NCBI GenBank assembly: GCA_019118325.1
Contig: DWZE01000132.1
Coordinates: 1 to 35,165 of the forward strand
DNA: 35,165 nucleotides
Source: Candidatus Bacteroides intestinavium
GTDB lineage: Bacteria > Bacteroidota > Bacteroidia > Bacteroidales > Bacteroidaceae
Direction of reading: 5' to 3'
Under the pieces are notes generated by a model that searched no databases, was not told the origin of the DNA, and saw nothing but the letters and a program-made list of their open reading frames with translations. The translations under genes and the position numbers were made by a program. Numbering within the stretch: position 1 is the first letter of the stretch; each line of letters begins with the position of its first letter. Below are positions 16,395 through 23,600 of this stretch, one piece after another.

Positions 16395-18404
16395 TCAGAA
16401 CTTCACCCGTACCTGCACCTGTAAATCCGTCTTCTGGTTCCCCCGTATCAGGTCATTGCCCGAACTTATCTCATCCCGGTCCCGATAAACCGTATGTCCC
16501 AGCTTGGCCAGGAGCATCAGCCTTTTGCCGAAATCATAACGCAGGTGGGCCGAACAACGGAAGCCATTGCCCGAAAAGGAAGGCGTATAAAAGGTATAGA
16601 GTAACCCTTTTTCGTAGACATAGACGCGCGAATCGTAATCGTCCGTATCGAAATACGTGCCCTGCACGGACAGGCTGAGAGGAAACCAAGGCAGCGTGTA
16701 GGCACACGATTGGGTACACTGCCAGCCCCGGCTGGGCAAGAATGTCTGTTGGCGGAAATTATTGTAGTCTGCCGTTGTCTGGAATTTCCATGCACCGGGC
16801 GCATAGGTGAGACGGAAACGGGCGCGGTGATGCCATGTGGGAAGAGTCACTTCCCCACCCGTCCCCGTCACGTCGCGCTCGCGGCGCCGAAAGCGGTAGT
16901 TGGCCAGTATCGTAAGGTCTTCGCGAGGCGTATACGTGGCCTGGAATCGCAGGTCCGTTCCTTGCGAAGGTTTGCTGATGCGATAGCGCCACCAAGGAAA
17001 GGAAAACAAATCCGCCGAGACAAAGAAACGCCAGCCTCCCCAAGGAACAATCTCCGCAGCCAGGTACCAGCCGTTCTCATTCTGCGGAGTGCTGCCCTCG
17101 CCAAAAGAGTGGGCAAACATCGCCCAATAATCGTGGGCATAGTAACGATGAACCAACATCAGGCGGTAATCCGGCGAGAAATCGTAACTCAGGCGGTTGA
17201 GGAAGGCATAGCCATGCTTGCCCAACGCCGCCTCGCCCGTCCAGCCGAAACGTCCCAGCCGGTAACGGTAATCCAACCCAAGGTTATAGAAACGGTTGCC
17301 CTGCAGGTTGTACTTGGCATACTCCCGCAGATTGGGCCGATAAGGCCGGTCGAAGAAGTAATAGATGCCGGTCAGGCCTACCTGAAAGGGATTACCGCGC
17401 CAAGTGACATTCCCTCCCGCCAGTTGCAAGGCAAAGGTATGCCGTTTCTCCACCTCCGACTGCGTGCGGTGCAGGCCCGATTCGTCAATGGACGTGATGA
17501 CACCGTCCTCCACCCGTCCGTCCATCGTGCGGTGCGAGTAGAAGGCCGATACCTCCCACCGACGTGCCGCCAGCACCGTGGCTGCCACTCCCCGGAAATA
17601 ATCATATTCACCCGTAGAGCCGTGCTTGCGGATGCCCAAAGCCCGATAGTCGGACGTGGCGAGGGAAAAGGACTTTCCCAATCCGAAGCTGCTGCCCAAT
17701 ACCAGTCCTTGGCCGAACGACAGGCGATAAGTACCCAAGGCCAATGCTTTCAGCCGGCCCAGGTTTTGCAAGTATATATAATAGGAATAGTGGTCATACC
17801 CCTGACGGTCGTGCAAGGCAAAGAAAGGCTCGCCCGCATCCTTTTCCGCCGCAAAGCCCGCCTGCACGTAGTCGCCCCGACGGAAGGCGTAGCGCAACGA
17901 ATGATACCAGAACGGCCCTAAATAGTCCTTCTCATACCCCTTACGCTGATAAAAAGGCACATCAAAGCGAACCAAAGCCTCGTGCTTTCCGAACTTTAGA
18001 AGGTCCCTCGGCGAAGGAAAGCCACTCTCCTCCTCCTCCACGGGCTTCACGCAGACGAAAGGCAGCAGGAGCTCGATGGTGCGGCGGTCCATCTCCTCCA
18101 CCAGTTGGAGTTCATAGAGGGTCTGCATCGGGCCGTGGATATAGACGTAGGCTTGAATCTCCTCCACCTGCCGGGCGGTGAGAAAAGGAAATTGCTCCAA
18201 TTGTTCGCGGGTAGCGCTATTCAGATTGATGGGTTCCTGGAGGCGGTAAGAAAGTTCCTCCAGTTCATCTTCCCAATCGGTGGTGCCGGTCTCCTCGGCC
18301 AGTTCTTCCAAGTTGTCCTCCCAAAGGAAAAGGCTTTGGGCACGGAGGGAAAAGGTGCACAATAATAATAAGGTGGCAAGGATTCCTGAACGGAAGTGCT
18401 TCAT
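16395..18404 (-). CDS. Outer-membrane beta-barrel protein with N-terminal ComEA-like helix-hairpin-helix domain
   Basis: The product is 669 residues. Residues 1-22 are a signal peptide (LATLLLLCTFSLRAQ). Residues about 48-115 form a helix-hairpin-helix block: INLNSATREQLEQFPFLT followed by ARQVEEIQAYVYIHGPMQTLYELQLVEEM, which resembles the paired HhH of ComEA-type DNA-binding proteins. From about 140 to the end the sequence alternates aromatic and polar residues in strand-length blocks (YHSLRYAFRRGDYVQAGFAAEK, GTYRLSFGQGLVLGSSFGLGK, and many more). It closes with LQVQVRVKF, a terminal-Phe outer-membrane signal. The predicted topology is an outer-membrane barrel with a periplasmic HhH domain. 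A role in DNA handling at the outer membrane is inference from the domain only; HhH can also mediate protein contacts. I found no good -7 box upstream. Confidence 0.8.
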   Translation of the reverse strand: MKHFRSGILATLLLLCTFSLRAQSLFLWEDNLEELAEETGTTDWEDELEELSYRLQEPINLNSATREQLEQFPFLTARQVEEIQAYVYIHGPMQTLYELQLVEEMDRRTIELLLPFVCVKPVEEEESGFPSPRDLLKFGKHEALVRFDVPFYQRKGYEKDYLGPFWYHSLRYAFRRGDYVQAGFAAEKDAGEPFFALHDRQGYDHYSYYIYLQNLGRLKALALGTYRLSFGQGLVLGSSFGLGKSFSLATSDYRALGIRKHGSTGEYDYFRGVAATVLAARRWEVSAFYSHRTMDGRVEDGVITSIDESGLHRTQSEVEKRHTFALQLAGGNVTWRGNPFQVGLTGIYYFFDRPYRPNLREYAKYNLQGNRFYNLGLDYRYRLGRFGWTGEAALGKHGYAFLNRLSYDFSPDYRLMLVHRYYAHDYWAMFAHSFGEGSTPQNENGWYLAAEIVPWGGWRFFVSADLFSFPWWRYRISKPSQGTDLRFQATYTPREDLTILANYRFRRRERDVTGTGGEVTLPTWHHRARFRLTYAPGAWKFQTTADYNNFRQQTFLPSRGWQCTQSCAYTLPWFPLSLSVQGTYFDTDDYDSRVYVYEKGLLYTFYTPSFSGNGFRCSAHLRYDFGKRLMLLAKLGHTVYRDRDEISSGNDLIRGNQKTDLQVQVRVKF

Positions 18405-18509
18405 GGATAGAATAAAGTCATTGGTTACGGGCAGCTAAGTTAATGAAAATAATTGAATCCGCGAAAGAATGGAGGAATAATCTCCAGAAAAAGCGACACA
18501 ACGCAAGCA

Positions 18510-18542
18510 CGGATTCCCCGACAACCACTGTCCGGGAATCCG
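18510..18542 (-). terminator. 9-bp stem hairpin after the DUF2023 gene
   Basis: CGGATTCCC at 18510-18518 and GGGAATCCG at 18534-18542 are perfect inverted repeats with a 15-base loop that can pair further. It lies 31 bases downstream of the DUF2023 stop on the minus strand. A T-rich tract occurs only about 20 bases later, so termination is likely but not certain. Confidence 0.5.
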
Positions 18543-18573
18543 CACCCATAGCATTCAAGCTGAACGAGACCGG

Positions 18574-18942
18574 CTAAGACGCTCTTTCCGCCCGCTCCTT
18601 GCGTTGGCAATAACGCTTGCACTGGGCGCAAATGTCATAACCCAACATCGTACCGAGAATGAAGTCCTCTTCGGGCGTCAACTGGTTCAGCGGACGTGTC
18701 ACCATGCAGCGGATGGCATGGATACACTCCGGCTTTCCGAAGAACAGATTGATTTTCTTTCCGTCGATAGGCTGGATGAGGTAATCAATACGTTGCTTCT
18801 CCAGCCGGGAAACGGCAAAAGCCTCGTACTTGCGGTTCACCGTGTAGAGCACCATCTGACGCACCCCTTTCTGAAACTCATAGACATGGTTCAGGAATAC
18901 TTTCAACTCAGAGGTCTGGATATCGGGCTGTAGCTTGTCCAT
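18574..18942 (-). CDS. DUF2023 family protein, flavodoxin neighbour
   Basis: The product is 122 residues. The ATG at 18942 is preferred because the in-frame codon at 18951 is TTG. The sequence (FLNHVYEFQKGVRQMVLYTV, QRIDYLIQPI, INLFFGKPECI) fits DUF2023, a small alpha/beta family known from Bacteroidetes and Helicobacter and of unknown function. The C-terminus has CAQCKRYC, a C-x2-C-x3-C cluster that could bind metal or a cofactor. It starts 27 bases after the flavodoxin stop on the same strand, so the two are almost surely one operon. A role in electron transfer or flavodoxin maturation is a reasonable guess from this pairing. Confidence 0.8.
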   Translation of the reverse strand: MDKLQPDIQTSELKVFLNHVYEFQKGVRQMVLYTVNRKYEAFAVSRLEKQRIDYLIQPIDGKKINLFFGKPECIHAIRCMVTRPLNQLTPEEDFILGTMLGYDICAQCKRYCQRKERAERAS

Positions 18943-18969
18943 CGTTCTCAATTATAGTAAGGTAAAGAA

Positions 18970-19476
18970 TCAAAGACTTTTCCGGAGGTCGGCCACCCAG
19001 GCATCGATGCGCTCGTCGGTCTTTTCGCTCTCGTTCACTTCGTCCAGGGCCAGGCCCACGAAGCAGCCGTCCACCACCGCGATGGAAGAAGAATAGGAAT
19101 ATCCGTCCGTGCTCACCCGGTTGCCGACGAAAGTGCAACCCGTACTCTGCAAGTCCTCGTAGAGCACGCCAATGGCATCGCAGAATGTATCGCAATAGGA
19201 CTCGGAATCGCCGCAACCGAACAGGGCTACCAGTTTACCGGACAAATCGGCCGCCTTCAGGACCTTCACGCCGTCATACCAATCGTCCTGCATGTCGCCA
19301 TCGCCCCAGGTAGAGCTGCCCAATACCAATACTTCATATTCCTTCACCATAGCCTCCGTCAGCTTGCCGGCGCTATGCACGTCCTGTGCGGACACTCCCA
19401 ACTTGTCGGCTATGCGGTTAGCCAAATCCTCGCACGTCCCTGTGCTGGAACCATAGAAAATACCAATCTTTTTCAT
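18970..19476 (-). CDS. fldA: Flavodoxin, long-chain type
   Basis: The product is 168 residues. It begins KKIGIFYGSSTGTCEDLANRIA, where SSTGTCE is the phosphate-binding loop for FMN. VLGSSTWGDGDMQDDWYDG is the 50s/isoalloxazine loop with the flanking Trp, and ALFGCGDSESYCDTFCDA supplies the 90s loop with an aromatic Tyr. The length and the extra loop near the end match long-chain flavodoxins. It is a soluble low-potential one-electron carrier that can serve pyruvate:ferredoxin oxidoreductase and radical SAM enzymes. The start at 19476 begins the first beta strand; longer in-frame starts add only non-conserved residues. The DUF2023 gene follows in the same operon. Confidence 0.93.
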   Translation of the reverse strand: MKKIGIFYGSSTGTCEDLANRIADKLGVSAQDVHSAGKLTEAMVKEYEVLVLGSSTWGDGDMQDDWYDGVKVLKAADLSGKLVALFGCGDSESYCDTFCDAIGVLYEDLQSTGCTFVGNRVSTDGYSYSSSIAVVDGCFVGLALDEVNESEKTDERIDAWVADLRKSL

Positions 19477-19643
19477 TGTCATCATACAGTTAAATTGCTG
19501 GTTGCAAAGTAAGGACATTCCCGGCTAAGCCGAAATACCCACTTATCGGGATTTCCACCGGACGTATTCCCCACAATCGGCTAACTAAACATAGGGAATC
19601 TAAAATAAAGGCAAGCCGTAGGGAATTATTCCCCGAAATACCG

Positions 19644-19652
19644 TACATTTGT
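19644..19652 (+). promoter_or_regulatory. -7 box of the DUF4294 gene, almost touching the start codon
   Basis: TACATTTGT is an exact match. Placing the box at -11 to -3 puts the transcription start near 19655, only about four bases before the ATG at 19659. The mRNA would be leaderless or nearly so. Confidence 0.65.
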
Positions 19653-19658
19653 CCCGTC

Positions 19659-20267
19659 ATGCAAGTATGTATCCGATTCATAGTATCCCTGTTTCTGCTC
19701 CTGATAGGACTGGAAGGCTTTGCCCAACAAACGGAAGCGGCTCCGCCCCAACCATCCTACGTGACCCAACTCTGCGTGTACGAAGGAGACACCATCCCCT
19801 ACGTCTCCCTGCCGGCCGTCTACATCTACCAGCCGCTGCAATTCAAGAACAAACGCCAAGCACGCAGTTACAACAAACTGGTACGCGATGTCAAGAAGGT
19901 ATTGCCCATCGCAAACGAGGTGCAGCGTGCCATCATCGAAACCTATGAATACCTGATGACACTGCCCGACGACAAGGCCCGCCAACGCCACCTGAAAGCC
20001 GTGGAGAAAAGCATCAAGGAACAGTACACGCCCCGCATGAAGAAACTGACTTTCTCGCAGGGCAAGTTGCTCATCAAGCTGGTGGACCGCCAGACCAACT
20101 CCACCGGCTACGAACTGGTGAAAGCTTTCCTTGGACCTTTCCGCGCGGGTTTCTACCAAGCTTTTGCCGCTCTCTTCGGTGCCAGCCTGAAGAAAGAATA
20201 TGATCCGGAAGGAGAAGACGCCCTGACGGAACGGGTAGTGCGGATGGTGGAGAACGGACAGTTATGA
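19659..20267 (+). CDS. DUF4294 domain exported protein
   Basis: The product is 202 residues with a signal peptide (residues 1-22, FIVSLFLLLIGLEGFAQ). The mature sequence starts with a small beta part (YEGDTIPYVSLPAVYIYQPLQF). It continues as a helical, basic region (KNKRQARSYNKLVRDVKKVLPIANEVQ through to MKKLTFSQGKLLIKLVDRQTNSTGYELVKAFLGPFRAGFYQ). This is the pattern of DUF4294, a periplasmic family found in Bacteroidetes with no known function. The signal peptide fixes the start at 19659. The ATPase gene converges from the other side with only ten bases between the stops. Confidence 0.82.
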   Translation: MQVCIRFIVSLFLLLIGLEGFAQQTEAAPPQPSYVTQLCVYEGDTIPYVSLPAVYIYQPLQFKNKRQARSYNKLVRDVKKVLPIANEVQRAIIETYEYLMTLPDDKARQRHLKAVEKSIKEQYTPRMKKLTFSQGKLLIKLVDRQTNSTGYELVKAFLGPFRAGFYQAFAALFGASLKKEYDPEGEDALTERVVRMVENGQL

Positions 20268-20277
20268 ACAACCCCTG

Positions 20278-21450
20278 TTAATAATTCAAGCCGAAAGCCC
20301 AAAGGGGAATCACATTGCCATGCCCGGACTCTATGTCGTCTTTCACCACAAACCCCTGTCCGGCTCCCCGAAGTTGTTGCTGTCCTTTTCCACGGCCTCC
20401 TATCTCGAAGGTATAGTCCCCTATCCGGAAATCGGCCTGCCGGGAAGAGATGACCTCATTCCTCACCCGCATCTGGTTCATGAAGAACGTCTCGCGTACA
20501 TTTCCCACGTTGGCACTCTCCTGCCCCAAGACATAAACCAAGTTTGTATTGTCCAGATAGATTTTCTCCACCTTTCCCAAGCCACGGATACCTCCCGTCT
20601 CGTCGCGTAACTGGGCAATCATACCCGCCCGCTCCATATAATACAAGTAATCGGCCAAATAATTGCGGCTGACTCCTGTCAAGTCAGCCAACTTTTGCAT
20701 CACCGGTTTGAAGGGTACACTACGGGCCACTACGGCCAACAACTGCTTCAGCTTACGCCCGGTAGAGACATTCATGCCGGCATACTGGGGAATGTCCACC
20801 TCCATCGTCTGATTGATGACCTGCTGTAGTTCGGTGTAGAAATCTGCATCCGGATGAGCAAAAGGATAATACCCCCGCTGCAAATAGTCGGACAAGAGAG
20901 GCAACGGATGGTCCACACCGGGAATCTCGGCCTTCTGGTCCAAAATATCCTCCAGCGTAAAGACTGGCACGTCAATGTCGTGGAACAGATACAGGTACTC
21001 ACGGAAGGAAAGACCCTGCATCTCATATATCGGAGCGCGGCGGCTCAGGTCAGCTAAGCCTTTATAAATATCCAGCACGGAAGAACCCGTAAAGGCTACC
21101 TGCATGTCGGGATAAGAATCGTATATCTGCTTCAGCTCAGCAGACCAGTTGCCATATTTATGGATTTCGTCGATAAACAAGTGTTTCCCAGCCTGCTTGT
21201 TGAAATTATCCGCCAAATCCACCAAGGTATGATCGGCAAAATAGATATTGTCCGCTGACACATAGAGCGTGTCCCGGGGAGAAAGATGCAGCTTGATATA
21301 CTGTAGGAACAAGGTAGTCTTCCCCACCCCGCGCGGACCTACCAGCCCCAACATCCGGTTATTCCACTTGATTTCAGCATACTTGTAACGGACAAAGTCT
21401 GTGCGGGTCTGTTTCAGCAAGCGGTTGAAGTTATTCCAAAGTCTTTCCAT
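20278..21450 (-). CDS. AAA-type ATPase with DUF4143-like C-terminal domain
   Basis: The product is 390 residues from the ATG at 21450 (MERLWNNF). Walker A is GPRGVGKT at 38-45 and Walker B is HLFIDEIHKYG. A VAFTGSSVLDIYKG sensor segment follows. The middle contains a winged-helix-like part (LADLTGVSRNYLADYLYYMERAGMI). The end has IYLDNTNLVYVLG and a residual nuclease-like strand set (NEVISSRQADFRIGDYTFEIGGRGK), as in proteins with the DUF4143/PD-(D/E)XK tail. This widespread family is linked to mobile and stress contexts but its biochemical task is unsettled. A perfect 24-bp inverted repeat overlaps its promoter. Longer in-frame starts exist only because the repeat is open in several frames. 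Confidence 0.85.
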   Translation of the reverse strand: MERLWNNFNRLLKQTRTDFVRYKYAEIKWNNRMLGLVGPRGVGKTTLFLQYIKLHLSPRDTLYVSADNIYFADHTLVDLADNFNKQAGKHLFIDEIHKYGNWSAELKQIYDSYPDMQVAFTGSSVLDIYKGLADLSRRAPIYEMQGLSFREYLYLFHDIDVPVFTLEDILDQKAEIPGVDHPLPLLSDYLQRGYYPFAHPDADFYTELQQVINQTMEVDIPQYAGMNVSTGRKLKQLLAVVARSVPFKPVMQKLADLTGVSRNYLADYLYYMERAGMIAQLRDETGGIRGLGKVEKIYLDNTNLVYVLGQESANVGNVRETFFMNQMRVRNEVISSRQADFRIGDYTFEIGGRGKGQQQLRGAGQGFVVKDDIESGHGNVIPLWAFGLNY

Positions 21451-21485
21451 AGTGTCGGCATTATCAAAATTAGGGATTTCTACGC

Positions 21486-21555
21486 GCAAAGATACTAAAA
21501 TTGCACTACGGACGTGCAGAATTCGGTTGTTTTCTGCACGTCCGTAGTGCAATTT
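21486..21555 (-). promoter_or_regulatory. ATPase promoter overlapped by a perfect 24-bp inverted repeat
   Basis: The minus strand has TATCTTTGC at 21494-21486, an exact -7 box 36 bases before the ATG. Directly upstream, 21498-21521 and 21532-21555 are perfect 24-bp inverted repeats with a ten-base loop; the core is GCACTACGGACGTGC. The proximal arm covers the -12 to -35 interval and the distal arm reaches to about -70. It also lies 23 bases after the yitT stop, so it may double as a terminator hairpin for that gene, although no T-run adjoins it. Confidence 0.8.
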
Positions 21556-21578
21556 ATACTATTAACACGCTTGCTACC

Positions 21579-22541
21579 CTACTCCGGCTGCACCTCGTTC
21601 TTCGAAGGCAATTCCTTCCAGCCCTCGCCAAAGGTATCGTAGGCATCGGTCACCACCACAAAGGCATTAGGGTCGGCCTCCTTGATTTTCATCTTCAGCC
21701 CCGCCACTTCCTTGTAACTCACCACAAGGAACAACATTTCCTTATCCTCCTTCGTATAGAGTCCGCTGCTCTTGATGCAGGTAGCGGTGCGGTCCATATC
21801 CTTGATGATATATTGGTGCAAGTCGGTCAACTTCTTGTTGCTGATGACAAAGATGAGCTTATCGTTCTTCTCGCCATTAATGACCCGCGCCAAGACACGG
21901 GAGCAGACAAAGATGGCGATGAGCGAATAGAAGGACAGGTGCCACGAAGGCTGGCTGACATCTTCTGCTCCACCCACGCCAAAACCGATGACTACCAGGC
22001 CAAAGCATACCACGAGGCCGTCCACCAACAGAATGGCGTTGGAAAAGCGGATATGCGCGTACTTCTGGAGAATCATCGCCACGATATCCGTACCGCCGGT
22101 AGTCGCCTGGTTGCGCACCACAATGCCCTGGCCTATGCCAATGACGGCCGCGCCGATAATGGTGGTCAGCATCAAGTGGTCGGTCATGTCAAACACGCCC
22201 CCCAGCAGTTGCGAAGGATCCAACGCGTGCAAAGCTTCTTCCGAAGGATAGGACAAGGCGGAAATGACGTTCATGATAAGCGGAGTGGTCAAGGCTGCGG
22301 CAATGGTACGGCCACCCAGTTTGGAACCAAGCAACACCACGGACAATATGAGCAACGGAATGTCGAACATATAACCGAACGTACCTACCTGAATGGACGG
22401 AAACAAATTGTGCAACACGATACTTGCACCGTACACGCCACCCGGCACCAGATTATAAGGGTTGATAAAAAACACGAATCCGGCCGCCATGATGGTGCAG
22501 CCGATAAAGATGTTTATCCAAGAAAAAATGGTCTTACGCAT
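21579..22541 (-). CDS. YitT family membrane protein (DUF161 + DUF2179), paralogue 1
   Basis: The product is 320 residues. The N-terminal ~200 residues contain five or six hydrophobic helices with the family pattern (GCTIMAAGFVFFINPYNLVPGGVYG, GGTDIVAMILQKY). The C-terminal ~90 residues (KLIFVISNKKLTDLHQYIIKDMDRTATCIKSSGLYTKEDKEMLFLVVSYKEV) are the cytosolic DUF2179 domain. Transport has been suggested for the family but no substrate is agreed. The ATG at 22541 is favoured because a -7 box at 22560-22568 rules out the longer start at 22571. A second member lies at 25884-26786. Confidence 0.88.
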   Translation of the reverse strand: MRKTIFSWINIFIGCTIMAAGFVFFINPYNLVPGGVYGASIVLHNLFPSIQVGTFGYMFDIPLLILSVVLLGSKLGGRTIAAALTTPLIMNVISALSYPSEEALHALDPSQLLGGVFDMTDHLMLTTIIGAAVIGIGQGIVVRNQATTGGTDIVAMILQKYAHIRFSNAILLVDGLVVCFGLVVIGFGVGGAEDVSQPSWHLSFYSLIAIFVCSRVLARVINGEKNDKLIFVISNKKLTDLHQYIIKDMDRTATCIKSSGLYTKEDKEMLFLVVSYKEVAGLKMKIKEADPNAFVVVTDAYDTFGEGWKELPSKNEVQPE

Positions 22542-22559
22542 ATATCCTATATTTATGCG

Positions 22560-22568
22560 ACAAATATA
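22560..22568 (-). promoter_or_regulatory. -7 box of yitT paralogue 1
   Basis: The minus strand reads TATATTTGT, an exact match, identical to the rubrerythrin box. The leader is about 15 bases to the ATG at 22541. Confidence 0.65.
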
Positions 22569-23041
22569 CATAAAATTCAGGAAACAACCTCCCGGATACG
22601 ATGATTTCTATCATTTCCTATAGAAAACATGAATCAGAGAAAGTGCCGATAACAGCAAGCCGAGTTTATAATGCCACAATCCTGTGGAGGAATTGGGTCC
22701 TTCCACACAGGCCAGCAGCCCAATGCCGGTAACTTCCCGACACTTATCCACCCCTTTATCAACTTCCGGCATATAGTGAACAATTGGACTGATAACCTGC
22801 GCAATTAATACCCTACTCTATTCATATACAATGAATTAATCATGTTGATAAGTAATCAACAAACAGTGAATAAGCAGTCGGAAAATACGTTGTCAACCAA
22901 TAGTTGACATTCTTATCAACCATCCGTTGAAACGGGAACCATATCGGCAAGGACAGACGAAGATATCTCCGGGCACGGACAGAGATATCTCCCGACACGG
23001 ACGGAGATATCTCCGGATAAAGACAGAAAAACCGGAAGAAA
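22569..23041. other. Intergenic region with four DnaA-box-like 9-mers
   Basis: This 473-base gap between yitT and the methylase gene has no open frame of note. It contains TTATCCACC at 22744-22752, TTATCAACT at 22756-22764, TTATCAACA on the minus strand at 22843-22851 and TTATCAACC at 22913-22921. The stretch 22800-22890 is AT-rich. A GTCAAC/GTTGAC inverted repeat lies at 22892-22908. The end of the gap holds a 22-bp-period tandem repeat listed separately. Confidence 0.5.
22951..23020. repeat. Three tandem copies of a 22-bp unit with palindromic GAGATATCTC core
   Basis: GATATCTCC starts at 22962, 22984 and 23006, exactly 22 bases apart. The flanking bases are also conserved (CGGACAGAGATATCTCCCG-like units), and a fourth, decayed unit may follow. 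Each unit has a GATATC dyad, so identical faces recur every two helical turns. It lies directly after the methylase stop. Confidence 0.8.
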
Positions 23042-23572
23042 TCAGAAAGTAAGCTTCTTGAATAAATCCCAGATGACGATGCCCGCCGTCACCGACACGT
23101 TGAGCGAATGTTTCGTGCCATACTGGGGTATCTCGATGCAACCGTCGCTATGGTCTATGGCTTCCTGCTGCACCCCTTTCACCTCATTACCAAGCACGAC
23201 TGCATACCGGCGGCCACGCTCCAGCGTCAGGTTCTGGAGCATCGTGCTACCCTCCGCCTGCTCCACGGAATAGACCGTGTAGCCGTCTGCACGGAGGTTA
23301 TCAACAGCTTCCACCACGTTATTAACATATTTCCAGTCCACGGTAAATTCCGCACCAAGCGCCGTCTTGTGCATCTCCGGATGAGGAGGCGTAGCCGTGA
23401 TGCCACAGAGATAAATGCACTCCACACGGAAAGCATCCGAGGTGCGGAATACCGAACCGATGTTGTGCAACGAACGCACATTGTCCAACACCACCACCAG
23501 CGGCAGCTTTTCCACCGACTTAAATTCCTCCGCACTGAGGCGGTTCATCTCTGTTATCTTCAGTTTGCGCAT
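23042..23572 (-). CDS. TrmH/SpoU family RNA 2'-O-methyltransferase
   Basis: The product is 176 residues from the ATG at 23572. All three SPOUT motifs are present: NVRSLHNIGSVFRT with the catalytic Arg, VVLGNEVKGV, and QYGTKHSLNVSVTAGIVIW. These form the trefoil knot that binds SAM. The enzyme methylates a ribose 2'-OH in tRNA or rRNA, but the target cannot be told from sequence. The length equals the catalytic core without an extra RNA-binding domain. An in-frame GTG at 23590 is rejected because the -7 box lies immediately upstream of it. It is divergent from nadA. Confidence 0.92.
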   Translation of the reverse strand: MRKLKITEMNRLSAEEFKSVEKLPLVVVLDNVRSLHNIGSVFRTSDAFRVECIYLCGITATPPHPEMHKTALGAEFTVDWKYVNNVVEAVDNLRADGYTVYSVEQAEGSTMLQNLTLERGRRYAVVLGNEVKGVQQEAIDHSDGCIEIPQYGTKHSLNVSVTAGIVIWDLFKKLTF

Positions 23573-23591
23573 AGCTTGTAGAATATCCACG

Positions 23592-23600
23592 GCAAAGATA
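23592..23600 (-). promoter_or_regulatory. -7 box of the TrmH-like gene
   Basis: The minus strand reads TATCTTTGC, an exact match. The expected start is near 23589, giving a leader of about 16 bases to the ATG at 23572. Confidence 0.65.

Noticed and set aside
21498..21555. Invertible promoter (phase-variable switch) at the 24-bp inverted repeat
   Set aside because: The segment between the arms is only ten bases, far too short for the site-specific inversions known in Bacteroides, and no invertase gene is near.
22951..23020. CRISPR array from the 22-bp-period repeats (also 33376-33431)
   Set aside because: Units are tandem with no unique spacers, only three copies, and no cas genes are in the window.
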